Shown piece after piece: positions 8,274 to 17,078 of a stretch of DNA of 42,622 bases. Below the pieces are notes generated by a model. That model was not told where the DNA came from. It ran no database searches and was given only the letters and a program-made list of their open reading frames with translations. Origin of the DNA: Anaerolineae bacterium. GTDB lineage: Bacteria > Chloroflexota > Anaerolineae > B4-G1 > DUEL01. The stretch lies in contig JANXCY010000002.1 of assembly GCA_025060135.1 (NCBI GenBank), positions 1-42,622 on the forward strand. The letters are read 5' to 3'. Within the stretch, counting starts at the first letter, position 1. Every line of letters starts with the position of its first letter. The position numbers and the translations under genes are program-made.

Positions 8274-9008
8274 ATGGAACTCCCTTCGCTGTTCCTGGCT
8301 CTGCTGGCGGGTCTGGCGTCCTTTCTTTCCCCCTGCGTTCTCCCGATGGTGCCGGCCTATATGGGTTACCTGGGCGGCCACGTCATCGCCGAAACGGACG
8401 CCGGGTCCTCTGCCTCTGCCCGGAAGCGCTTCACGGTTTTCCTGCACGCGCTGGCCTTTGTCCTGGGTTTCTCTGCCGTCTTCGTTACTCTGGGCGCGGC
8501 CGCTGGCGGAGTGGGGCGCCTCCTGCGCACCGACTGGGTCCGCTGGATCGGCGGCCTGATCATGGTCTTCTTTGGTCTGGTGCTGGTAGGGGCCATCCGA
8601 TCCCCGGCGCTCTACACCGAACGGCGGCTCCATCTCCGTGTCCGCTCCCGTTGGGGCTATCTTTCTTCCCTCCTGGTCGGTGTCTCGTTTGCCGCTGGAT
8701 GGACGCCGTGTGTTGGACCGGTGCTGGGGGCCATCCTGGCCCTGGGGGCTAACCAGGAAACCGCCGAAGCGGCCGCGCTCTTACTGACCATCTACGCTCT
8801 GGGTCTGGGTATCCCCTTCCTACTGGTCGGGCTGGTGGTGGACCGGATGGGTAGGTACCTGAGATACCTGCACCGTTATCTCCACCCCATCCAGGTCGCT
8901 ACCGGTGTGGTCATTCTCCTCTTCGGCGTCCTCCTTTTTATGGACTGGCTGCGCGTCCTGGGCACGTGGCTCGCCTCTCTGGGCGTCGGCTGGGATGTGG
9001 GCCTGTAG
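8274..9008 (+). CDS. ccdA: CcdA-type thiol-disulfide membrane protein
   Basis: 244 aa with six predicted TM helices. CcdA carries reducing equivalents from cytoplasmic thioredoxin across the membrane for cytochrome c maturation or other extracytoplasmic reductions. The two redox cysteines are seen in FLSPCVLPMVPAYMGYLGG (TM1) and AAGWTPCVGPVLGAILALG (TM4), both in their conserved proline-flanked settings. The protein is short, with no fused thioredoxin or DsbD domain. The start at 8274 lies close behind CCAGAGGGCG. No cytochrome c maturation genes are in view, so the partner is unknown. Confidence 0.92.
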   Translation: MELPSLFLALLAGLASFLSPCVLPMVPAYMGYLGGHVIAETDAGSSASARKRFTVFLHALAFVLGFSAVFVTLGAAAGGVGRLLRTDWVRWIGGLIMVFFGLVLVGAIRSPALYTERRLHLRVRSRWGYLSSLLVGVSFAAGWTPCVGPVLGAILALGANQETAEAAALLLTIYALGLGIPFLLVGLVVDRMGRYLRYLHRYLHPIQVATGVVILLFGVLLFMDWLRVLGTWLASLGVGWDVGL

Positions 9009-9079
9009 ACCGATCCGCTGGGCATGCAGGCCACCCGGTCGATAGCGGCTGTCAGCCACCTCTATTAGATGGAGGTTCT

Positions 9080-11140
9080 ATGCACGACCCTCTGTGGACC
9101 TTCTTTCACCCGCGGGGCGTCGCTGTTCTGGGCGCCAGTGCCAACCCGACTAAACTCAGCTACGGTGTTCTCCACAATCTGGTCGCGCACGGGTATTCGG
9201 GTCCGATCTACCCCGTCAACCCCAAGGGTGGGGAGATCATGGGGCTTCCGGTCTATACCTCCATTGCCGACGTGCCTGATCCGGTGGACCTGGCCATCAT
9301 TGTTCTCCCGGCCGGGCAGGTCGCCGGGGCGCTGGAGGATTGCGGCCGGCGGGGCATCCGGCATGCCATTCTGATGGCCTCCGGTTTCGGCGAACTGGGA
9401 AGGGAGGGTAAGGCGCAGGAGGAGCGCCTGTGTCAGGTGGCCCGGCAATATGGTATCCGGTTTTTGGGCCCGAACTGCGTCGGCGTCCTGGATACCTATG
9501 CTCCTATAGACACCACCTTCATTCGTACTATGCCCAAGCGAGGGAGCATCGGTCTGGTTTCCCATTCCGGCGCGGTCTGTGGAGGGGTGATAGATGGGGC
9601 CAGCGGGGTAGGCGTGGGCTTTTCCCGCATCATCAGTCTGGGCAACCAGGCGGATATCGACATTGCCGATGCACTGGACTCTCTGGCTGCCGATCCCCAC
9701 ACCCGGGTCGTGGCAGCCTATGTGGAAGGCCTGCCGAACGGCTGTCGCTTTGTAGAGGCCGCCCGGCGGCTGACGGCCCGGAAACCTCTGGTGGTCCTGA
9801 AAGCCGGACGAACGCCAGGTGGAAGCCGCGCGGTCGCTTCCCACACGGGTGCGCTGGCAGGCGCGAATGAGGCCTTTCTGGCGGCCTGCCGTCGGGCCGG
9901 GGCCATTCCGGTGGAAACATTGGAGGAGATGGTGGACGCGGTGGTGGCCCTGGCCTTCCGGTCCCCTCTGGCGGGGCCGCACATCGCCATTCTGACGAAC
10001 GCCGGAGGGCCGGCCGCGATCGGCGCCGACCAATTGGACCGGCATGGGATGCATCTGGTGGACCTCTCCCCCCAGACGCAGGCCCGGCTACAGAACGTCT
10101 GTCCGCCAGGGACGATGACGGGCAATCCGGTGGATATGTTGGGCGGCCCTCAGGCCGAGCACTACACTGCCGCGTTGCAGGTGCTGCTGGACGCGCCGGA
10201 AGTGGACGGAGTTATGGTGATCTTCGTCCCTCAGGCCATCACTCCTCTCCACGATGTGGCGGTGGTGGTGGGGCAGGTCGGAGAGATGGCCCCCAAACCG
10301 GTGGTCTGCTCCATCTTCGGCGGAAGCGGTATCCGGGCCGCTGCGCGGGCGCTGCATGCCCACTCTGTTCCCTACTACCCGACCCCGTGTCGGGCCGCTT
10401 TCGGCCTGGGCGTGCTCTGGAAATACACCTGCATCCGGGAGACCCACATTCCGGAGCCAGAGCCGTTGGCGGACGTGGATTGGGCACAGGTGCACGCGCT
10501 CCTGGCTGGGAAAGCAGGTATATTAGACCCCCAGGCAGGAGCAGAAATCATAGCGGCTTGTGGTCTGTCTGTTCCTCCTTCGGGCCTGGCCGCCTCGGCT
10601 GACGAGGCCGCCGCCCTTGCGGACAGGATGGGGTATCCCGTGGTTCTCAAACGGGTTGCTCCCAGTCTGGTTCATAAAAGCGATGCCGATGGCGTTGTTC
10701 TCGGATTGCAAACGGCCGATGAGGTCCGGGAGGCCTTCGCCCGGGCCATCCGGTCCGGAGAGCGGGCGCTGATCCAGCGGATGGCTCCATCCGGGGGACT
10801 GGAGGTCATTGTGGGCGCGCACCGCGACGCTCAGTTCGGCCCGCTGGTGATGGTCGGCCTGGGGGGGGTCTATGTGGAGGTGCTGCGGGATGTGGCTTTC
10901 CGGCTGGCGCCCCTGAGCCGGGGGGAAGCACGCGGGATGCTGGAGGAGATCGCTTTGGGACGGTTGCTGGCGGGAGTGCGCGGTCTGCCGCCCCGGGACA
11001 CGGAGGCCGTAGTGGATGCTCTTTTTCGGGTGGGTTGGCTGATGGTGGAATGCCCACCGATCGCTGAGGTGGACCTGAATCCGCTGATCGTTGGAGAGCG
11101 GGGAGCGTGGGCGGTAGATGTACGGATGGTCATTCGCTGA
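9080..11140 (+). CDS. acd: Acetyl-CoA synthetase (ADP-forming), fused alpha-beta subunits
   Basis: 686 aa from the ATG at 9080, with GGAGG close upstream. It interconverts acyl-CoA + ADP + Pi with acid + CoA + ATP, conserving energy from acetyl-CoA in fermentation. Domain order: CoA-binding domain (residues about 5-130, FHPRGVAVLGASANPTKLSYG), succinyl-CoA-ligase-like domains (about 150-450) with SHSGAVCGG and the phosphohistidine loop SHTGALAG (His255), then the ATP-grasp domain (about 470-686, DEAAALADRMGYPVVLK, SLVHKSDADGVVLGL, GGVYVEVLRDVAFRLAPL). The alpha and beta parts are in one chain, as in many thermophilic bacteria and some archaea. It suggests substrate-level ATP formation from acetate or other acids. 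Confidence 0.93.
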   Translation: MHDPLWTFFHPRGVAVLGASANPTKLSYGVLHNLVAHGYSGPIYPVNPKGGEIMGLPVYTSIADVPDPVDLAIIVLPAGQVAGALEDCGRRGIRHAILMASGFGELGREGKAQEERLCQVARQYGIRFLGPNCVGVLDTYAPIDTTFIRTMPKRGSIGLVSHSGAVCGGVIDGASGVGVGFSRIISLGNQADIDIADALDSLAADPHTRVVAAYVEGLPNGCRFVEAARRLTARKPLVVLKAGRTPGGSRAVASHTGALAGANEAFLAACRRAGAIPVETLEEMVDAVVALAFRSPLAGPHIAILTNAGGPAAIGADQLDRHGMHLVDLSPQTQARLQNVCPPGTMTGNPVDMLGGPQAEHYTAALQVLLDAPEVDGVMVIFVPQAITPLHDVAVVVGQVGEMAPKPVVCSIFGGSGIRAAARALHAHSVPYYPTPCRAAFGLGVLWKYTCIRETHIPEPEPLADVDWAQVHALLAGKAGILDPQAGAEIIAACGLSVPPSGLAASADEAAALADRMGYPVVLKRVAPSLVHKSDADGVVLGLQTADEVREAFARAIRSGERALIQRMAPSGGLEVIVGAHRDAQFGPLVMVGLGGVYVEVLRDVAFRLAPLSRGEARGMLEEIALGRLLAGVRGLPPRDTEAVVDALFRVGWLMVECPPIAEVDLNPLIVGERGAWAVDVRMVIR

Positions 11141-11150
11141 TCCTTTCGGA

Positions 11151-11558
11151 TCAGCCCTTCTGGGCCGGTGCCTTCGGCTCACCGCCACGGCGGTACGCGG
11201 CCAGACCCGCGCGCAGAGCGACCAGCGGGGAAAGGGCACAACGGCGGCGGTTCGGCGGAATAGGCACATCCATCCAGCCCAGCACGTCCTCCTCGGTGAG
11301 CGCCTCCAGTTCCTCCACCCGCATCCCCTGCAGGCGTTCGGTGAAGAGAGAGGCTGAGGCCATGCTGATCATGCATCCCTCCCCCTCAAAGGCCACCTGT
11401 GCCACCCGCCCGTCCGGGCTCAGGGCAATTTCCAAATGGACCTGGTCGCCGCAAGAAGGGTCGTCGCTGTCGGCGACAATGTCCGGCGAAGAGAGCCGCC
11501 CCCAGTTACGAGGATGGATATAATGGTCCAGGATGGTTTCGGAATACAGGGTGCTCAT
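11151..11558 (-). CDS. sufU: SufU/IscU-type Fe-S scaffold or sulfur-transfer protein
   Basis: 135 aa. It begins one base after the sufS stop (TAG A ATG), so the pair is translated together. The three zinc/cluster cysteines are in place: C36 in DPSCGDQV, C62 in GEGCMISMAS and C107 in RRRCALSPL, with Asp38 after the first. Length and the spacing between the second and third cysteines fit the SufU subgroup, in which the protein takes persulfide from SufS. No SufB, SufC or SufD is in this window. The stop lies 11 bases from the convergent acd stop. Confidence 0.92.
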   Translation of the reverse strand: MSTLYSETILDHYIHPRNWGRLSSPDIVADSDDPSCGDQVHLEIALSPDGRVAQVAFEGEGCMISMASASLFTERLQGMRVEELEALTEEDVLGWMDVPIPPNRRRCALSPLVALRAGLAAYRRGGEPKAPAQKG

Positions 11559-11559
11559 T

Positions 11560-12783
11560 CTACTGCCCCAGTGTATTTCCTAACTGCTCCAGCGCCTGAA
11601 CCAAACGGTCTACCTCTTCGGTAGTGTTGTAGAGATAGAAACTGGCACGGACGGTGGCGGTCAGCCCCAGGCGGCGGTGGAGTGGTTGGGCGCAGTGGTG
11701 CCCGGCCCGAACCGCGATGCCTTCCCGATCCAATAAGTGAGCCACATCGTGGGGGTGGATTCCCCGGAAGGTGAAGGCCAACACGCCGCCCCGCTGGTGG
11801 GCCGGAGGGCCGATGACCCTCAAGCCCGGCAGCGCCGATAAACGCTCCAACGCATAGGCAGTCAGTTCCCGCTCGTGGGCCGCGATGGCCTCCATCCCGA
11901 TACCTGTCAGATAGTCCACCGCTGCCCCCAGGCCGACCCCCTCTACAAAGGCCGGAGTGCCCGCTTCAAATTTCCAGGGCAGTCGGTTCCAGGTGGCGGA
12001 TTCCCATTCCACTCGGTGAATCATGTTTCCGCCGCCCAGGAACGGTGGCATCCTCTCCAATAACACCTCCTTCCCGTAGAGGACACCAATGCCGGTGGGC
12101 CCGCACATTTTGTGGCCAGAGAAGGCCAGAAAGTCGCAATCCAGGTCCTGGACGTCCACTGGCATATGGGGCACCGCCTGCGCCGCGTCCACCAGCACCA
12201 CCGCACCGACCTCGTGGGCCTTCCCAACTATCTCTCGCACCGGGTTGATCGTCCCCAGCACATTGGACATCATCGTTACGGCCACCAGTTTGACCCGCTC
12301 GTCCAGCAGAGAGTCCAACCGATCCATCCGCAGAAGACCGTCGTCGGTGATGGGGAGGTAGAGCAGTTGCGCTTCCTTCTCCTGGGCCAGCAATTGCCAT
12401 GGGATCAGATTGGAATGATGCTCCATCTCGGTCAGGAGAATGCGGTCGCCGGAGCGAATGTTTGCCCGTCCCCAGGTGTAGGCGACCAGATTGATGGCCT
12501 CCGTGGTGTTACGGGTGAAAATCACCCCTTCCCGTACCGGGGCGTTGATGAAAGAAGCCACCCGGTCCCGTGCGCTCTCGTAGGCCAGAGTGGCTTCTTC
12601 GCTGAAAGCATAGATACCCCGATGGACATTAGCATAATACTCCCGGTATAGCCGCTCCATCGCCTCCAGGACGGGCAGCGGCTTCTGGGAACTGGCCGCG
12701 CTGTCCAGGAAGACCAGAGGATGGCCGTGAACGGTTCGGGAAAGGGCAGGGAAATCGGCCCGAATGCGCTCTACATCCAGCAT
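11560..12783 (-). CDS. sufS: Cysteine desulfurase SufS (group II)
   Basis: 407 aa from the ATG at 12781-12783, which has GAGGTG upstream. The longer open frame to 13374 runs back through the promoter region and overlaps sufT, so it is rejected. The PLP lysine is K225 in FSGHKMCGPTG and the catalytic cysteine is C364 in RAGHHCAQPL. Other family marks are LDSAASSQKP (residues 27-36), THE-like EMEHHSNLIPWQ (119-130) and VDAAQAVPH (198-206). It releases sulfur from cysteine as persulfide for Fe-S clusters and possibly for MnmA. It is the first gene of sufS-sufU, transcribed from the promoter at 12814-12841. Confidence 0.95.
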   Translation of the reverse strand: MLDVERIRADFPALSRTVHGHPLVFLDSAASSQKPLPVLEAMERLYREYYANVHRGIYAFSEEATLAYESARDRVASFINAPVREGVIFTRNTTEAINLVAYTWGRANIRSGDRILLTEMEHHSNLIPWQLLAQEKEAQLLYLPITDDGLLRMDRLDSLLDERVKLVAVTMMSNVLGTINPVREIVGKAHEVGAVVLVDAAQAVPHMPVDVQDLDCDFLAFSGHKMCGPTGIGVLYGKEVLLERMPPFLGGGNMIHRVEWESATWNRLPWKFEAGTPAFVEGVGLGAAVDYLTGIGMEAIAAHERELTAYALERLSALPGLRVIGPPAHQRGGVLAFTFRGIHPHDVAHLLDREGIAVRAGHHCAQPLHRRLGLTATVRASFYLYNTTEEVDRLVQALEQLGNTLGQ

Positions 12784-12813
12784 ATTGCACCTCGCGATAA
12801 TTTGCGCGAAGGT

Positions 12814-12841
12814 AGTATACCATAATCGCCTATCCATGCAA
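12814..12841 (-). promoter_or_regulatory. Promoter for sufS-sufU
   Basis: On the minus strand: TTGCAT (12836-12841), a 16-base spacer, then TATACT (12814-12819), about 30 bases before the sufS ATG. It is back to back with the sufT promoter. No operator palindrome such as an IscR or SufR site was recognised between them. Confidence 0.55.
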
Positions 12842-12878
12842 CTGGCCAGGTCATTTTCAAAGACACTTCTCTGCTTTT

Positions 12879-12906
12879 TTGACAGGGCGGAAGGTTGTAG
12901 TATAAT
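12879..12906 (+). promoter_or_regulatory. Perfect-consensus promoter for sufT and archaemetzincin
   Basis: TTGACA at 12879-12884 and TATAAT at 12901-12906, separated by 16 bases, about 75 bases before the sufT ATG. Both hexamers are perfect matches to the sigma-70 consensus. Confidence 0.75.
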
Positions 12907-12981
12907 ATCCAAAGAAGGTCGTTTCTCCGACAACCGTGAACCCGTTGCCGCAAAAACCAAGTATTCTTTGAGGAGTGAACT

Positions 12982-13305
12982 ATGAACGAGGCTCAGCAAC
13001 CCCTTTCCGAGCAGGAAATCGCCCGTATCCGAGAAGCGCTGCGGGATGTCTACGATCCTGAAATCGGCATCAGCGTGGTGGACCTGGGGATGGTGCGGAA
13101 GATTGAGGAGGTAGACGGAGAGGTCCAGATTACGATGATTCTCACGGTTCCCTTCTGTCCGCTGGCGAGGGTGATCCTGGAGGAAGCCCGGCGGGCCGCC
13201 CAGGCCGTCACCGAGAGGCCAGTGAAGGTGGTGATGGGCACGGAGTGCTGGGACCCCTCTATGATGTCCAACGAGGCGCACCAACGTCTGGGCTCCGGGT
13301 TCTGA
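12982..13305 (+). CDS. sufT: MIP18/DUF59 family Fe-S maturation factor (SufT-like)
   Basis: 107 aa, with the ribosome site GAGGAG. It matches the MIP18/PaaD family: EALRDVYDPEIGISVVDLGM (residues 18-37), a strand block with VQITMILTVPFCPLA around the conserved cysteine, and a C-terminal TECWDPSMMS. Members help deliver Fe-S clusters to target proteins. The position divergent from sufS-sufU, with a shared control region, supports that role here. A PaaD role in phenylacetate oxidation is unlikely because no paa genes are near. Confidence 0.85.
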   Translation: MNEAQQPLSEQEIARIREALRDVYDPEIGISVVDLGMVRKIEEVDGEVQITMILTVPFCPLARVILEEARRAAQAVTERPVKVVMGTECWDPSMMSNEAHQRLGSGF

Positions 13306-13361
13306 TGGGAAGGCCGGGAGGGGCGGTGCAGCCGTCGCCTCCAAGGGGGGATTCCGGTGCG

Positions 13362-13886
13362 ATGCCCGGAACAATCCTGATCATCCCCATCGGAGATGTA
13401 GAGGCCGACCTGACGGCCGGCCTGGCACAGGAACTGGAAACGGTCCTGAGATATCCGGTGGCTGTTGGTGAACCGGTCCCCATTCCGGGAGAAGGATACG
13501 ATCCGTACCGCCGTCAGTATCGGGGAGAGTTCATGCTGGCGGCGCTGCGGGCTATCCCCGGGCCGGCTGAACGGATTCTGGGCCTGGTGGATGTAGACTG
13601 CTATGCCCTGGGACTGAACTTCATCTTTGGGCAGGCGACGCTGCGGGGGCGGGAGGCCTTCGTCGCGCTGCCCCGTCTACGTCCCGCTTTTTACGGCCTT
13701 CCTGACGACCCCGCCCTCTTCCGCCAGCGGGTGCTCAAAGAGGCCGTTCACGAACTGGGCCACACCTGGGGGTTGGGCCACTGCCCCGACCCCCAGTGTG
13801 TGATGCATTTCTCCAACACACTCCACGATACGGATGTGAAGGGCGCGGCGTTCTGCTCCCGTTGTCGGCGCAACCTTCCGTTATGA
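13362..13886 (+). CDS. amzA: Archaemetzincin family metalloprotease
   Basis: 174 aa from the ATG at 13362, with AAGGGGGG about 11 bases upstream. An ATG at 13305, overlapping the sufT stop, would add 19 proline/glycine-rich residues and is less likely. The zinc site is HELGHTWGLGH (His130, His134, His140, with Glu131 as base), followed by the four-cysteine structural zinc site C141, C146, C165, C168 (CPDPQC ... CSRC) and the Met-turn VMHF. This is the full archaemetzincin pattern. Family members are small zinc peptidases; substrates are largely unknown. It is translated behind sufT, probably from the same promoter. Confidence 0.92.
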   Translation: MPGTILIIPIGDVEADLTAGLAQELETVLRYPVAVGEPVPIPGEGYDPYRRQYRGEFMLAALRAIPGPAERILGLVDVDCYALGLNFIFGQATLRGREAFVALPRLRPAFYGLPDDPALFRQRVLKEAVHELGHTWGLGHCPDPQCVMHFSNTLHDTDVKGAAFCSRCRRNLPL

Positions 13887-14062
13887 GCACCGACATCCGC
13901 TTCAAACTCCAGCCTCTAACCCGGATGCCTCCATATGGGTGCAGGGACAGCGGCTCGTAGTTCTCCTCCTCTGCCCTGAACTCTTCACACATCCTCTGCA
14001 ACTTCTTCATCATTTCTTCAACGGTCGGCTGTACCATATAACCGGTCAGTCAGGAGAAAGGT
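13887..14062. other. Short intergenic region before the GT39 gene
   Basis: 176 bases. A minus-strand frame starting at 14037 gives MVQPTVEEMMKKLQRMCEEF and then further charged residues before it runs antisense into the archaemetzincin tail. The first 50 residues look coding-like, so it could be a gene remnant, but no ribosome site or relative supports it. No promoter or terminator is evident. Confidence 0.3.
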
Positions 14063-16264
14063 ATGGCGGCCCAGTTCTCTTCTCGTCCGTCCCTTCTTTC
14101 CAGGAATTGGCTGCCCGGCGTTACCGTCGCGTGGACGTTGGTGGCGGCGTTGATGGCCCTTTCGCTGGGGCTTCATCTCTTCAACATTGGCTCTATCGGC
14201 GATGCCAATGCCTACTACACCGCAACGGTCAAATCTATGCTGCAATCGTGGCGCAATTTTTTCTTTGCCGCCGCAGAGCCGGGCGGGTCGGTCACGGTGG
14301 ATAAGCCTCCGCTGGGGTTCTGGATGGAGGCCGCCTTCGCGGCTGTGCTGGGTGTGAGCGGCTTCAGCACGGCTCTACCGAATATCCTGGTAGGGGTCTG
14401 TGCCGTGCCAGTGCTGTACGCCATTGTCCGCAGGCACGCGGGGGAGGGGGCCGGCCTGGTCGCTGCTCTGGCGATGACGCTGACGCCGGTCTTCGTCGCC
14501 ACCAACCGCAACAACACCATAGACGGGATGTTGGTTTTCGTTCTGCTGCTGGCGGCGTGGGCGTTCGTCCAAGCGACGGAATCGGGGCGGTTGCGCTGGC
14601 TGCTCCTGGGCGCGTTTCTGGTTGGCCTGGGGTTCAACATTAAGATGCTCCAGGCTTTCCTGCCGCTGCCTGCATTCTATGCCCTCTACTTCCTCGGTTC
14701 CCGGGAAGGTTGGGGCCGCAAACTGGTCCACCTGGCCCTGGCGACCGTCCTGCTCCTGGCAGTCTCTTTTTCCTGGGCCATCGCGGTGGACCTGACGCCG
14801 CCGGACCAGAGGCCGTACATCGGCTCATCGGGCGATAACAGCGTGATGAGCCTGATTTTCGGATATAACGGCCTTTCGCGGGTGCTCAACCGGGGGATGG
14901 GGGGCAGTGCGCGGGCTGTGCAGGCCCCGCAGGGGATGCCATTCTCGCAGGCTCCGGTGGCTCCGGGGGCCCTACCGGCCCCCCAGGCTGGGCCACAGCC
15001 CGGGGCTCCGGGCTTGAGCCAGCAGGCCATAGACGCCTGCACAGGCCTGGCCGAAGGCGCGACCTGTTCTTTCAGCATGGCCAGCCGCACCGTGACCGGG
15101 ACCTGCAGTCGTTCTCCCAGCACGGACCAACTGGTGTGCATGCCGCAGGGCGGGCCCGGCACCCCGCCGTTTCCACAAGGAACGCCGCCCCCGGGCGCGC
15201 TCCCCCAGGTTGGTCGGGGGACGACTCCTTTCAGCAACGAGACGGGCAACCCGGGTGTCCTTCGCTTCTTCACGGCCCCGCTTTCCAAACAAATGTCCTG
15301 GTTGTTGCCTTTCGCACTGGTTAGCCTGGTCCTGCCGCTGTTCGGCCGCCGGGTTCGGCTTCCGCTGGGATGGGGAACGCACCGGGCGCTGGTCCTCTGG
15401 GGCGGATGGCTGGTCACCGGCCTGATGTTCTTCAGCATCGTCTCCGGGATTTTCCACGCCTACTACACCATTATGCTGGCTCCGGCATTGGGTGCAGTGG
15501 TCGGGATGGGTGCGGCCTGGTTCTGGGACCGGACGCGGGAGCGTCCCCGGGTGGGTGTCTTGCTGGTTGCGGCTGCCGCAGGGACGCTGGCATACCAGGC
15601 CTTCGCGTTCCAGCAGTACAATGAACCCCTGGGCGTGTTGGCCATTGCGGCGCTTTTGCTTCTGGCCGGGGGCCTGCTTTTGGCCTCTGCGGAGGCCCGG
15701 CGGGTGGCCGTCGTGCTGATTCTGGCAGCCATGCTGTTCGCTCCCGCGTACTGGACGGGAATGACGGTCGCGGCGGGCGCGGACCAGAATCTCCCCTCAG
15801 CGTATCCAGGGGCCCGGCCGTTCCGGCCCGGGCCGGGGCTCCGCGCGGGCGTCGCGGCTCAGCCGGGAGTCGGCATGACCGACGCGGACCTGGTGGCTTA
15901 TCTGCAGGCCAACACGCAGGACGTGGAGTATCTGGTCGCCGTGCCATCTTCCCAGACCGGCGCGCCGCTGGTGCTGGCAACGGGCCGCCCAGTCCTCTAT
16001 ATGGGTGGCTTCAGTGGGCAGGACCGGGTAGTGACGGCGGAGGATTTGCAAGAGATGGTTGCCAGCGGCCGGCTGCGATACATCCTGTACGGCGGGATGG
16101 GCGGTCGGCAGGACATCGCGGCCTGGCTGCAGGCGTCCTGTACGGTCGTCCCGGAGTTCAGCCCCGCAGGCGGTGAAGGCCAGGGAGGACCAGTCGACCG
16201 GGGTACCGTACTGTACCGGTGCGGAGAGTCAACAAGCCAGGTGCTCTGGAAATCCCCGTGGTGA
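14063..16264 (+). CDS. GT39/ArnT-like membrane glycosyltransferase with Cys-rich extracytoplasmic insert
   Basis: 733 aa, with the ribosome site AGGAGAAAGG. It is a dolichol/polyprenyl-phosphate-mannose-protein mannosyltransferase-like enzyme that moves sugars from lipid carriers to acceptors outside the membrane. An acidic first-loop motif is seen (NIGSIGDANAYYTATVKSM, residues about 45-63), then FFFAAAEPGGSVTVDKPPLG, typical of the bacterial PMT_2 group, and about 11-12 TM helices. Residues about 277-395 are a glycine/proline-rich loop containing four cysteines spaced CX8CX12CX10C. The C-terminal soluble domain (about 610-733) includes DADLVAYLQANTQDVEYLVA, a nucleotide-sugar-enzyme-like tail common in this group. 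The acceptor is unknown. Confidence 0.85.
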   Translation: MAAQFSSRPSLLSRNWLPGVTVAWTLVAALMALSLGLHLFNIGSIGDANAYYTATVKSMLQSWRNFFFAAAEPGGSVTVDKPPLGFWMEAAFAAVLGVSGFSTALPNILVGVCAVPVLYAIVRRHAGEGAGLVAALAMTLTPVFVATNRNNTIDGMLVFVLLLAAWAFVQATESGRLRWLLLGAFLVGLGFNIKMLQAFLPLPAFYALYFLGSREGWGRKLVHLALATVLLLAVSFSWAIAVDLTPPDQRPYIGSSGDNSVMSLIFGYNGLSRVLNRGMGGSARAVQAPQGMPFSQAPVAPGALPAPQAGPQPGAPGLSQQAIDACTGLAEGATCSFSMASRTVTGTCSRSPSTDQLVCMPQGGPGTPPFPQGTPPPGALPQVGRGTTPFSNETGNPGVLRFFTAPLSKQMSWLLPFALVSLVLPLFGRRVRLPLGWGTHRALVLWGGWLVTGLMFFSIVSGIFHAYYTIMLAPALGAVVGMGAAWFWDRTRERPRVGVLLVAAAAGTLAYQAFAFQQYNEPLGVLAIAALLLLAGGLLLASAEARRVAVVLILAAMLFAPAYWTGMTVAAGADQNLPSAYPGARPFRPGPGLRAGVAAQPGVGMTDADLVAYLQANTQDVEYLVAVPSSQTGAPLVLATGRPVLYMGGFSGQDRVVTAEDLQEMVASGRLRYILYGGMGGRQDIAAWLQASCTVVPEFSPAGGEGQGGPVDRGTVLYRCGESTSQVLWKSPW

Positions 16265-16274
16265 GGGAGTATCC

Positions 16275-16676
<402 letters not shown>

Positions 16677-16701
16677 GTCACCTGCCAGGTGACTGTCACC
16701 T
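16677..16701. repeat. AGGTGACNGTCACCT palindromic repeat copy
   Basis: A 25-base block, GTCACCTGCC followed by AGGTGACTGTCACCT (16687-16701), matches the block at 633-657 with two differences. It replaces the stop codon of the MacB fragment and lies 10 bases from the stop of the truncated acyl-CoA dehydrogenase. Confidence 0.85.
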
Positions 16702-16711
16702 TATCCTGTGG

Positions 16712-17041
16712 TTATCGGAGCCCGGTCTCCAGGCGGGCGATGACCAGACGCGGAATCTCGCTGGTCCCCTCGTAAATCTCCGTCACTTTGGCATCCCGGA
16801 AGTACCGCTCAATGGGCAGTTCCTTGCTGTAGCCCATGCCGCCGTGAATCTGGATGGCCTCTTTGGTGACCCCCGTGGATGTCTCGGAGGCGAAGAGTTT
16901 GTCCATAGAGGCCTCCAGCGTGTAGCGGCGGCCGGTTTTTCTCTCGTCGTAGTGGCTGGCGACCAGCGCAATCTCTTTTCGGGCAAATTCCCGAGCCATG
17001 TCCCGGATCATGCGGTGTTCGTCGCCGAGCCACAAATCCAT
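16712..17041 (-). pseudogene. Acyl-CoA dehydrogenase with large internal in-frame deletion
   Basis: 109 aa against about 380 for the family. The first 40 residues are a normal N-terminus ([20 protein letters not shown]). They join directly to the C-terminal flavin/tetramer region ([52 protein letters not shown]). About 270 middle residues, including most of the FAD- and substrate-binding beta-domain, are gone. The reading frame survives across the junction, and GGGAG precedes the ATG at 17039-17041, so a short protein might still be made, but it cannot be an active dehydrogenase. It is the third damaged locus in this stretch. Confidence 0.85.
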
Positions 17042-17078
17042 CAGGATAGTCTCCCAAGGCCATAAGGGGCCCTGTTTT

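Noticed and set aside
8966-9079. Earlier start for ADP-forming acetyl-CoA synthetase
   Set aside because: It overlaps ccdA and lacks a ribosome site; the ATG at 9080 has GGAGG and matches the family start.
12784-13374. N-terminal extension of sufS to 604 aa
   Set aside because: It runs antisense through sufT and two good promoters, has no family match, and the ATG at 12783 has a ribosome site and the right protein length.
13735-14037. Minus-strand 100-aa ORF as a gene
   Set aside because: The second half is antisense to the archaemetzincin zinc site, and there is no ribosome site; only noted as a possible remnant.
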